Shown: positions 1-10,387 of the stretch, one piece after another
Position numbering within the stretch: position 1 is the first letter of the stretch
How the letters are laid out: each line of letters begins with the position of its first letter
Origin: Quillaja saponaria
Lineage: Eukaryota > Streptophyta > Magnoliopsida > Fabales > Quillajaceae
Reading direction: 5' to 3'
DNA length: 64,000 nt
Assembly: GCA_029379385.1 (NCBI GenBank)
Contig: CM055613.1
Span: 24,215,652-24,279,651, forward strand
The notes under the pieces: generated by a model
Database searches by the model: none
What the model saw: the letters and a program-made list of their open reading frames with translations, nothing else
Told to the model about the DNA's origin: nothing
Program-made: the position numbers and the translations under genes

Positions 1-2208
1 ATTATTTGGTAAAGGAATATGCATCACAAAGAATTTTACAAATTTTTCTTAAAAAAAAAGACAGCACGCACAATAACTCATGCGAGGATGATAGTATAAA
101 AATATTTTACATTTTTTCAAAAGGAAAAATAATATATTTGAGCATGTGCAAGAGGGCGTGTGAGAATGCTAGTATAATAAAAAAAATATTACACATGTCT
201 CCTAAATTTTGTATGCATCTAAGGTTTTTTATTATTAAAAACAAAAATGCAAGGAAAATGAAAAGACATTTTTGAAACAAAAGTTTCAAGAAAAAAGTGT
301 TCATCTATTTAATGATTGTCTTAATATATTTAGACGCATATAGTTTAACAATACTATGCTGGGATTTCTCCTAAAGAAAACATTAAATTTTATATTTGAT
401 TTTCTACATTCTTTTTTTTTTTTTGCATAATTTACTGCTGATAAATACGTGTAAGTTATTGCTGATAAATATATATAAGCTACTGTGATATCTTTACGTG
501 CTAGCTCATATGCTTTCTTTTATTATAAAAACTTTACTCATATTTTTTTGGGAAAATGTGTAAATTTCAAAATTAGTGTTGAATTGTAGCAACTTTGTAT
601 ACCATAGTACTGTCATGATCAATTAAGAATTTGTGATGTTCACTATAGTGTAATTGCACATCTTTTAATTTTAACAATTTCATTTTTTTACTTTACACTT
701 TTAGTTTATTAGCAATTTCTGTTGGTTTTTTGTTTTTAGCTTAATTGAGTAAAATTATAATCATATTTAACATTTGCTTGAAAATTTCATTATATATGAT
801 TTACTTTAGAAAACAGTTTAAAAACTCTATAATTTGTAGTTGCAAAAGTAAGAAGGTAACCATCAATGATAAATGTTTTTATTCATTTGAGTGTGTGCAT
901 GCAATGATGCTACTATAATAAAGTAATCTTATATACTATAAATAAAAGAAATAAAATAAAAACATCTGAGCATTTGCAAAGATGTTAATATAATGAAATA
1001 ATTTTATATACTATTAGTGTAAATGTAAGAATTATTAAAGATATACTTTACACATGCATATGCAATTGTACTTGATGAAGTAAACATGTGTAGTTATACA
1101 CAACACTCAAGAGTACTTAAGACACTTGCAAGTACATTCAATGAATAAACATATGTATTTATACACAACATCAACTATGCTTAAGAGGCATATGCAAGTG
1201 TACTTAATGAATAAACATGCAAGTGTATTTATATTTAAGAGTTAATTATTTATTATTTTGATCTTATGGTTTCATTTCAATATATGTTCTTAGAGTATTA
1301 ATGTGTCTTACATATTATATGTATAATATTAATATACTATCTAACTAAACTATTTCCATTTACCAAGTGTATTTGATCAAAACATGCAAAACATGTACAT
1401 TTAATAAAGTACACTTTCATTTTATTATTTTCCATTTTGCAAATCCTCATATTGCTCATTACAAAATCAAGTGTATTTGCATTCTCATTTCCACACATTT
1501 TTACAGGTTGGCACTTGGCAGCAAGGGACACCACCAAGATCGAAGAAGAAAACAAAATATTAGATAGCTGGCTTAAGCAAAAGGATAAAGTTAAGAAAGA
1601 AAAAATATTAGAAAGAACTACAAAAAAATTATTAAATCCTCTTGCAGGGAGCAGCACAATAGCCTGATCTTCTCTTATCCACTTCAGATTCCTACTCATG
1701 TATCTGCATGTAGTTTGGGTGTGTGATATGTTGCAGGAGTCATTTCCCACAAATATCTGTGTAAGGCCTATAAAATTGTAAAAGTAATAAAAGTTGTTCT
1801 GTTGAATGACAGTAAATTTGCTAACTAACATCCATTCTAGTATTTGGAAAGCTAGTAACTGCCAAAAGTCTTGGCTCAAACAGCACCTGGTCTTCGGAAA
1901 ATGCTTGGCAAGGCTGAGGTTCAAGGTTAAACTATCAAAAACAAAATATTTAGGTTTGAGAAGCCAAATTTGTACAAAGCAAATATCAGCAGGAAGAGTG
2001 TTTTTTTTTTTTTTTCTCTTAGAAAGACTTGGGAAGAAAATGGAACCAAAAAATAAAAGTGAAAAAAAAAAAAAAAAACAACAAAAACCTAATGAAAAGA
2101 AAAAGAAAAAGAAAATAATAAGCCCCTTCCCTTCCCTTCCATTGAAATAACTGGAACATGTTGCTGATTCAAAAGATTGAAAGAGAGTACAAATGAACAG
2201 GCTTATAC
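1..2208. other. AT-rich intergenic DNA with short repeats
   Basis: No gene is recognisable here apart from a possible terminal exon of the unassigned minus-strand gene that starts at 2611. Short related segments recur near 135-185, 890-930 and 965-1000: a GAGCAT-like start, TGCAA, then ATGCTA.TATAATA. They suggest a decayed repeat. The long minus-strand reading frame over 1337-2365 runs through T-rich and A-rich tracts and an intron-like stretch, so I do not call it a protein. Confidence 0.6.
1056..1241. repeat. Tandem repeat, about 65-bp unit, three copies
   Basis: Three consecutive units start near 1056, 1121 and 1185. Each has a TGCAA.TGTACTT-like stretch, then ATGAATAAACAT (ATGAAGTAAACAT in the first copy), then a TTATACACAACA or TATTTATA segment ending near TTAAG. 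The copies differ by scattered substitutions and the third is shorter. No protein is encoded. Confidence 0.7.
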
Positions 2209-2611
2209 CTGACTTATCCTCACTTATTTTCAACTTCTTCAATAGGATCACATCTTCAAGTTGTTGCTTTCTGTTGATGCTAAGGCCACGGGGACTTTCA
2301 ACTGACAAAAAGATAGTAATAAAATGTAATGTGTTTCCCAAATTTATCATTAAGTAGATCTTCAACTTGCTTATTATCTGATAAAAAGTTGTAGCAGCTA
2401 GCCTATTCTTGAAAATAATACATATGAAGCAAGTAGAACGGTTGACATGGATTTTAATACCTTACATGCTACTGTAATCAATCTCAGCATCTACCTGAGT
2501 TGTGTTCCCTTAACTTTTTATTCTTGAGCTGCATCCCTTCTTCGCTCCTTCGAATATCCTCATCTTCCATTACTTTGCAAATCCCATTTAAAGTATCTTG
2601 ATGGTCATATG
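2209..2611 (-). CDS. Two consecutive exons of an unassigned gene
   Basis: The minus strand shows two open exons with good splice sites. Exon A runs from 2611 to 2495 (acceptor after GAG, donor CTCAG/GTAGAT). Exon B runs from 2301 to 2209 (acceptor TTTTTGTCAG, donor AGTCAG/GTATAA). Both junctions are phase 1, so they splice to one frame of about 69 residues. It is highly charged (for example MEDEDIRRSEEGMQLKNKKL, then SPRGLSINRKQQLEDVILLK) and may form a helix. A possible last exon from 1667 downward would add a few residues and a stop. I do not recognise the family and cannot place the 5' exons. It could be a real gene or an old fragment. Confidence 0.4.
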
Positions 2612-5543
2612 CTCATGGAAAATCATGAGTCAATCTTGATAAGGGTAAAATAAAAAACTAATTCCCCTCGCAATTAATGTCAAGTAGCAGCGAAAGGTAT
2701 ATACAGTATTATAACAAAGCTTGCTAGCTATCAGTAGAGTGATCAAACAAATAAGGTCATAAGTTTAAAGTTCCCTTGGAACCTCGTATTCTGGTATACT
2801 GCTAACCTCGTGCCTGTCTGTCTCTCAACCATGAATTTCATATTCAAAAATCATAGCCAATCATTTTTTTATCCTTTTTTTTTTTTTTTTTCTGGAATCT
2901 GCTTCTTTCACATTGTGTCAACTATTCCCTTATTTTAAGTTTTATACTTTTATTACATTGTAATATAATATATAATTCATCATTCTGAAAGCAGAAACAT
3001 TCGATATCCACTATGGCCATATTTATTTTCTATAGGAAACAATATTCACCAACTATTTTCAGATATACATCCACAAAATACAGTACATTTCAAGAAGCTC
3101 CAGGCTACCATAAAAAAGTTGGCAGATTAAACTGAGCAGTATTTTTCACTACTATTTGAGTTAATAGGATGAGAAAACAAACAACAAAAGAGAATTATGA
3201 CAGTATACTACATGCAAGATTTTAATAAAAAAATGTAAAACAATAAAGGCAGTATATAACATGATTATTTTATATTACATGAAAAAAAGGTAAAGCAGAT
3301 CCAGTCGGCAATGAGTATCAAATTCACAAATGACTTTTAATTAAGCACGTAACAAACACAAAAAACTATCAAATAAAGAAATAGAATGATCCAGTTAAGA
3401 AAAGTGATAGGATTTCAAATTTTTCCCTTGCAAAACACAAAACATGCATAATTACAAACACAAAACACACATTATTCTAATCTTGATAGATGAACACTCA
3501 AACCACAACCAAATCTAGAAAAATAAGTCAGTTAATATGTTTAATTGATTAGATTATTGATAGAAGATGACCATATCCTAAATTTGATTACCGTAAGTAT
3601 CATTTCTATTGGACACATATCCATCCAAAATCACAATTCCGCCATCCTTTCAATCAAGTCACGGAAAAATTTTAATGAGTCTAAGCCTTGATAAATAACT
3701 CTTTTGACAACCAATCAAATCTAAATATTTCTTATCCTAATTTGATCCATAACAAATGCAGACATAAAGATTGAAAGACTTATGATTAAGCCATGTATGA
3801 AGAATCAATTAATATCAAGACAATTAAATCTCTCATCTACATGTACATAAAACTCATTCGAGAAGACATCATACAATTGTATATGAAACTAAAGTTGTAT
3901 ACGAAGACATTACTGTAATTAAAAAGGAACGAAACTAAGATTACTACCAAAAAAAATAAAATTCACACAATCCACTATTTTGCCACTGTCAAAGAAAAAA
4001 TACAGAACAGATGAAGAACAAATAGAATATCCATAGGCAGAAGGAAAGCTCAACTTTATAATGCACCATTACTTGTTTCTAGTGGGAGAACAAACAGTTC
4101 TGCAACCTCTTCGGACATTATATTCTTTTTGTATAACCAACACATGATTAACTTAAGACAATGCACCAAATATAACAAAAAAAAAAAAAGAAGAAGGAGG
4201 AAATTAAAGAAAATTAGTTAGGTCATAGAATCCAATAAATAAATAGTGGAGTAAGTTGAAAAAAGAAAATAAATGGAACCACACATAATTTTATCACATG
4301 TCCAACAACAGGAAATCATCAAAGAAGAAATGTGAGCATAACTACTAAGAGGCAGGAGGTAACCAAGAAGGAAAATTTATAAAGATCATTATTCATACTA
4401 AACAATGATGATAATACTTTTGATATTTTTCTGAGACCATCATCACCAAATCTTCATCTTTAACACCCAATGCACTCAACTTGTCAAATAGGTCTATAAG
4501 TTGAGAAAAGATCCACTAACAAAAGATCCAGAACAATCTATTTTGCACAAACTACCAACTCAATCAATAAGTTAAAATAAAGTCAAACTATTTTTTTAAA
4601 AACAAATTCTAGCCCCTACCATGTGATTCGTTGTGCAACAATAAATTAAGAAGATTAGCCGAGACATTGAAATAGTTTAATTGGTGATATAACAATAAGC
4701 TAACATCATTAGTAAGAACAAAACTTACCAAATCATGCATGCTTGATAGACTTGAACCATAAATTGCAAAGACCACTTGGATAGATAATAATACTGCAAT
4801 CCATGTGTATTATACACAGTTACACACCCAGAAAAATGAACAGACAATCAATAGGGAAAATAGTGTTTATCGTAAAACAGAAAGATGAAGCAAGCTTGGC
4901 AGTGAGAAGAGAAGAGTATCAGATCTCTTCCATTCCAAGTTCTAATAAGCAGTAACTACAATTTAAAAAAGTCAGTGTTAGCTATTCACCTCATTTGTTT
5001 GATAGCACAACATGAAGTAAAACCTTCTTCCACCAGTAATGAAGAAGTAAAGCCTGCTGCTGAGACAAATATGGTCAGGGCTCTTACGTCCACAATTAGA
5101 GGGATGACACCATAAGGTGTTCTCCCTTTTAGTATAGTAGAGATTATAAATTTTTTTAATAAATTGATTACAACAGCCAAATCACTATTTTTTTTTTTTT
5201 TTTTTTTTTGTAAATTTGACGAATGGACAAAAATACTTTTGATAGTATTTATTTTTTTAATTTTTTTTACGATTTTAATAATTTTATAATGTTAGTCATG
5301 AATTTCATTTTTATTTATTTATTTACATACCAAACAAAAAAAATCAGCATATCCAAATACAGACCATCCACATAACTCAAAATATAGTTTGCAACCAAAC
5401 AATATTCGAAACCCCATTAAACCAAACTCACCCGTAACTGATAGTAAAGTCACCAATATCGACTGCTTGTGGAGCAGGCTCGATTCAAGTTTTAACCTAC
5501 GAAATAAAGAACATCATGTCATTAATCCTCGTGTGATGGGAAA
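2612..5543. other. Intergenic DNA, no confident gene
   Basis: The sequence is AT-rich with poly-A and poly-T tracts (for example near 2877-2891, 4177-4190 and 5190-5209). Upstream exons of the unassigned minus-strand gene could lie here but I could not define them. A plus-strand frame ending at 5113-5115 and a 20-codon minus-strand frame at 4056-4118 have coding-like composition without a recognisable family. Confidence 0.5.
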
Positions 5544-5864
5544 TGATATTATAATTACACGAGAGTTTATTATTTTATGTTATTATATATTTTATTATGT
5601 AAAACTAGAATTTATAAATTTATTTATTAGTATTTATATGTTTTCATTTTAAGATTTTATGTAAAGCCTATATAAAAGCTTAGTATGCACTTGTTTTAAA
5701 AAAAATTATCAAATTGAATATTGATTGCATGTTTGCAAGTTTCTCAAATCCTAGTTCATCTAATTCTTCCCCAAATGCTTACTTTTCTACCTATTCCTCA
5801 TCTTTCTCTTTCCCCTTCTATCAATTTTCTCCCTATTTACCTATTTTCTAATTTGTGGGCATCA
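5544..5864 (+). repeat. 5' LTR of the short element
   Basis: Begins TGATATTATAATTACACG and ends GGCATCA. It contains a TATATAA promoter-like segment in AAGCCTATATAAAAGC near 5668 and is followed within a few bases by the primer-binding site. Confidence 0.75.
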
Positions 5865-5868
5865 AATT

Positions 5869-5882
5869 TTGTATCAGAGCCA
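5869..5882 (+). other. Primer-binding site, tRNA-Met type
   Basis: TTGTATCAGAGCC differs at one early position from the usual plant TGGTATCAGAGCC. It lies about 4 bases inside the 5' LTR, where minus-strand DNA synthesis would be primed. Confidence 0.75.
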
Positions 5883-6931
5883 AAATCCTATTATCTCAAG
5901 CTAACAACATTCTTGAACACCTGTCACCAATCTGTTGCATAAAAGCATAACAGTTCACCCAAAAAAAACACGTCTCCACCTCCTTCTGCATCTGACCACT
6001 GATAACCACCACCTTTAACCGTCGTAATCAAAATCGAATCCTTAACTGAAATTAAAACACGTGTATATGAGAAACAACAGACCAAAATAAAGGCCTTGAT
6101 GATTTCAACTTTTCAATTTAGGTTCATTAAAATATTAAGAAACGTTCTTATCAGATTTTCTCAATATACATCTTGGGTCCCCATTACCATAGAGTTACTC
6201 GTGGAATATATTGATTATGAATCCCATGTCTTTGTAGATCCTAGGTACTTTTCTCCTTCTAACCTTTACGTGTCACCTTCAGGTTATGTGTTATTCTTTA
6301 GCTACAAAAATGGGGATATGCTTCTTGTTTGGTCAAACTTGTATTTGAATTTCTCCATTATATTAGTGATGAGTAGCCGAACTATACACTCTAATATACT
6401 CGGTCTCGTCAAACCTTAGTGTTATTCTGACCTTATACACCTAAACCTATAGAGACTTATATGGAGAGCACTAAAAAAAACTTGATGAGCTTAGTACAAT
6501 ACTGGGTGAGGTGTTTGCAATGTTGGGTCCAGGCTCTTGATGAACCTGAGTTAGTTATGGTTGAGATAAACAGTCAAACACAAGAAGACTTGCAGGAATT
6601 TCATGACTTCACAATTAAGTCTACATCACCAGAACTAGATAAATATGTATGAATTTGAAGTCGAACATGCTTGTCAATGGAGTTCCAAAGCATGTAAATG
6701 ACATTCCCGAGCAAATTCTTGCGCTTACCCATCTCTCGGAGGACGAGCACATTGATTTTGTTATCCTATTGCAGTTTCAGATGTTTGTGATCCCTGATAG
6801 AGTTCTCAGTGCCTACATTTTTTTGTTGATGGCCCCGACCTTGCAATAGGATTTTATTTATGAGGTCCTCATCTCCTTTCATTACAAAACTTGAGGTCAA
6901 GTTTTTTCCAACAAGGCAAAATGAGGGGGAA

Positions 6932-7290
6932 CGATATTATAATCACATGGAAGTTTATTATTTAATGATATTTTATGTTTTTTCGTGGAAAATTAAAATG
7001 TAGGGATTTATTTATTAGTATTTACTATTATGTTTTTAGATTTAATGTTATTTACGTTTTTATCCTAGAGTTTTATTTAAAGCCTATATAAAGGCTTAGT
7101 ATGCACTTGCTTAAGGGTCTTTCGATAAATTGAAAATTGTATATTGATTGCATGTTTGCAAGTTTTCCAAACCATACTTTTGTCTAATTCTCTCCTGAGT
7201 GCTTGCTTTCCTACCTATTCCTCCTTTTTCTCCCTCTCTGTCTATCAATTTTCTCCTTATTTATCTATTTTCTTATCCTATTCGGCATCA
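6932..7290 (+). repeat. 3' LTR of the short element
   Basis: Matches 5544-5864 over most of its length but is about 38 bp longer because of extra sequence around 7040-7070 and 7105-7130. It starts CGATATTAT rather than TGATATTAT. The LTR divergence shows that the insertion is old. Confidence 0.75.
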
Positions 7291-9690
7291 TCATCTCTTA
7301 AAGGCTTAGGCTTAGTTTGGAACCTTAAAAAAGTATGAAATTATTTCATTCGAAATAAATTTTATACTTTTTATGTTCAGAACAAATAAAATGGTGTAGA
7401 ATTTAAATGAATTTAATTTGAAATCCACATTTTATTCAATTATGAATTTCACATCAAATAGGTTGGATTTCATTTTATGGAATTCATTTCATATAGGTTA
7501 TTATTTTGTTCACCTCAAATAAAATTTTTATCTTTAAAAATACATGTGCTTTTCACTTAGATAAATCGATAAAAAAAGCCATCTCAAATATTCATCTAAC
7601 CAACTCAATTTGTCTTTTGTTCATTAAAGAATAAATAATCGTCCAATTTTTATATTTTTAATTGATCAATGCTAATCTTAATTAAAAAAATTTAAGAGTA
7701 ATATAGAAAAAAAAATGCTTAAACTAAAATGAATTATTCATTTGTTCCAAATAAGATAATTAGACTAAATTCCATAAGTTTAGTTTTATTTCAAATAAGA
7801 GAATTTATTTTAAATAAATTTAATTGTAGAATTCATTTAAAATGTAAAGAATTTTATTTTATATTTTAGTGCTAGTAGGATTAATCTTCGGAACTAGTTC
7901 TCCCCCACATCATCCTCAAATTATAATAAAATAAACACAAGCATTGTTGGCAATAACAAAAGAGTTTGCTAGTGGGAGATGAGCATCAAATTTAGTGAAA
8001 ACTTTTAAATTCTTAGTGAAAATGTCAATAAATAATTTCTTTGAAACAAAATTTATTGAAGTAAATGTAAATGATGTCAATCGAAATACTTATATAAGAC
8101 TCTAAATTTTTTATTTATTTTTTAAAAAGATTTGGTAATAAAGATTATATTTCATTAATCTTCTTAAATTGATTAGTTATTAGAATGTTATCTTAAAAAA
8201 AAATTACTGCTAAATAAGATCTAATCGTACTGACGTGGCACTTCATTGTCTGTAAAACAGTAAACAGGGTTACCAGATAATACCTAAAAGCACTTCAATG
8301 CTTATGATAGAGTTTTATTATAATAATATTTCTCCAGAGTAAATAAATTAAGTTTGTCAAAGTTACCTTTTTGGGAACTGTGTAACAATTTATATAGTAT
8401 GCTTCAACCAATAACGGGGCTCCACGTGGCTTGCTGATTGTGTCGGTAGTTATGAAAGATGTGATGCTACATGTCACCTTATGACTAGATAATGTTATAA
8501 GTTGTACTATCACTAGTCCCCCCAAAAGCAATCCAAGAAATATGAGACTTAGACCGTAGAAGATGACCCAAGTTAAGTCCAAACGAACTTGCAAATCATT
8601 CTCCGAGAATTTTGCATAAACCAAAGGCACTTAAAGCACTATCACTTATTATATTTGCAATTTCACTCCCTCTTTGCAGGTATGTTTCTCTACTTTTCTC
8701 CATGTTTAGTTGAATTCCTTAAGTATGTAGACATTAGGAGGTAGACTTTTTTCTCAAAACAATCTCCCTCCATTTCAAAGTTTCAAAAAGCGTTGTGGTC
8801 GTGCGCACAGGGGCATGTGAGATCGATTAGTCTCATCTTTAGCCAATCGGCCAACATTCAAGAATACTCACAAGGACTGATTGGCCTCACAAGTCCATCG
8901 ATCCCCTTATTACGTCGACCCCAATTCCTTTTCTCTTCCTTTCATTTCTTCCACATCCAAACACAAACTCCCAACTCATGCCTAGCCTAATCCACAACCC
9001 CAAAACAATTTTCAGCCTCTATGGACAAGTCAGTCTCTTGAGACTTTGATCAGTCGGTCCTTTATACCTTTGACCGATTGGTCCTTGTGGCTTTTCATCA
9101 GGATTTCTCTTTTCTAACTTTCAAACCCCAACCATTCTAAGGGGTACCAAATTTTTCAAAACCCAATCCACATAAAATCTTTCACCTTTCACTTTGGTAA
9201 CCGGTCAGTCACCTTTCACCTTAGTGACCGGTCGATCACCTTTCCTCTTGTCTTCATTGGTCACTTTCCCATTCTCCTATAGGAGCCCAATCGGTTAACT
9301 TGTTCCTTGGTCAAACATAATCTTTCGTGCTCATCCTCCCAACTCAATTTGCTACACTCTTTTCCAAAAAAAAAAAGAAAAAGAAAATCTCAAAACGAAC
9401 CTAACCAAGCTTTCTTGGGCATGATAGTGCTTGCTTGGCCAATTGGTCCCATTGGAAGTCCTTGGCCAACCGGTCCCTTAGTCTCGTCTATTCTCCCTTT
9501 GCATCCTCCACCCGCCCAAAGTCCCTAATCTAAACCATAGTGAACGATTAGTCTAAGAAGTCTGAGCCTCCTTGAAACTATTTGATGGGTCGGTCGAAAG
9601 GAATTGTGTGGCAACCTTAGTCTTGTTTAAGTTTTTCCTTGATAATACAATAAGCGACCAAGGTCATACAAATAAAGGTGACATACAAGG
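7291..9690. other. Intergenic or decayed repeat DNA
   Basis: 7320-7900 is dominated by AAATTTAATTTGAAAT-like words in both orientations (such as GAATTCATTT and AAATGAATT), which suggests a decayed AT-rich foldback element without definable ends. 8640-9600 is richer in C and repeatedly shows GACCGATTGG, ACCGGTCAGTCACC and ACCGGTCGATCACC-type words. No protein family is visible. Confidence 0.45.
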
Positions 9691-9699
9691 ATCTGGTCT

Positions 9700-10375
9700 A
9701 CAAATTCAAATCAGGTTTCTGGCACCTTATGAGGCATTATATGGGAGAAAATGTAGGTCTTTATTGTATTGGTTTGAAGTAGGCGAAAAACAACTATTAG
9801 GACCTAGTCTATTTTAATAAACCGCTAAAGCCACTGGAAAGATTAGACAAAGGTTAAAAACAACTCAAGATAGGCAAAAGAAGTATGCGAATAGAAGAAG
9901 AAGGCCATTAGAATTTTAGGAAAGGGAACATGTATTCTTAAAGATTTCACCTTTAACCAGTTTCGAGAGGACTAGAAAAATAGGAAAGCTTGGACCGAGG
10001 TATGTAGGACCTTATGAAGTACTAGAAAAGATTGGAAATGTGGCGTACCAAATAGCATTACCACGTAACAGGGACAATGGACATGACGTTTTCCATGTTT
10101 CACAACTTAGGAAATACAAACTGAGTACCGATCATATTTTAGAATACGAACCTACAGGAATATAGAGTAATCTCCAAGTTAAGGCTGAACCCTCAAGGAT
10201 AGTGGCTAGGAAGACCAAATTCGAAAGAGGGAAAATGATTCCATTGGTAAAAGTAGCATGGAAAGGATACTTAGAAAAGGATGCAACGTGGGATAATGAA
10301 ACTGACGTGAGGCAAACTTACCCAGATTTGTTTGATGAGGTTAATATGAATTTTGGGGACAAAATTCTTTTTTAA
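9700..10375 (+). pseudogene. Integrase C-terminal part and chromodomain remnant
   Basis: Reading through several stops and frame changes gives APYEALYGRKC, then an R/K-rich linker (DRQKKYANRRRRPLEF), then GKLGPRYVGPYEVLEKIGNV and VFHVSQLRKY, the standard end of Ty3/gypsy integrase. A chromodomain-like tail follows (IPLVKVAWKGY, ATWDNETDVRQTYPDLF). In chromoviruses this tail directs integration toward marked chromatin. In-frame stops (after the GPSLF stretch, in PLEF-stop and in EPTGI-stop) make it inactive. Confidence 0.85.
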
Positions 10376-10387
10376 GAAGGGGAGTAA

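Larger units (their letters stand above)
5544..7290 (+). mobile_element. Short LTR retrotransposon, probably non-autonomous
   Basis: Two direct copies of a roughly 320-360-bp sequence lie at 5544-5864 and 6932-7290. They share a GATATTATAAT start, the TTTATTTATTAGTATTTA stretch, AAGCCTATATAAA.GCTTAGTATGCACTTG, ATTGATTGCATGTTTGCAAG and a pyrimidine-rich end finishing in GGCATCA. A primer-binding-like TTGTATCAGAGCC, close to the initiator tRNA-Met site TGGTATCAGAGCC, follows the left LTR. ACTTGAGGTCAAG and a purine tract (AATGAGGGGGAA) precede the right LTR, as in Ty3/gypsy elements. The interior is only about 1.07 kb and encodes no intact gag or pol, so mobility must have depended on another element. 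I see no clear target-site duplication. Confidence 0.8.

Noticed and set aside
1337..2365. 342-residue minus-strand reading frame
   Set aside because: It reads through homopolymer tracts (F-rich and K-rich runs) and across clear splice sites. Only the 2209-2301 exon inside it looks coding.
4056..4118. 20-codon minus-strand frame starting MSEEVAELF
   Set aside because: Pleasant composition but very short, with no splice or family support.
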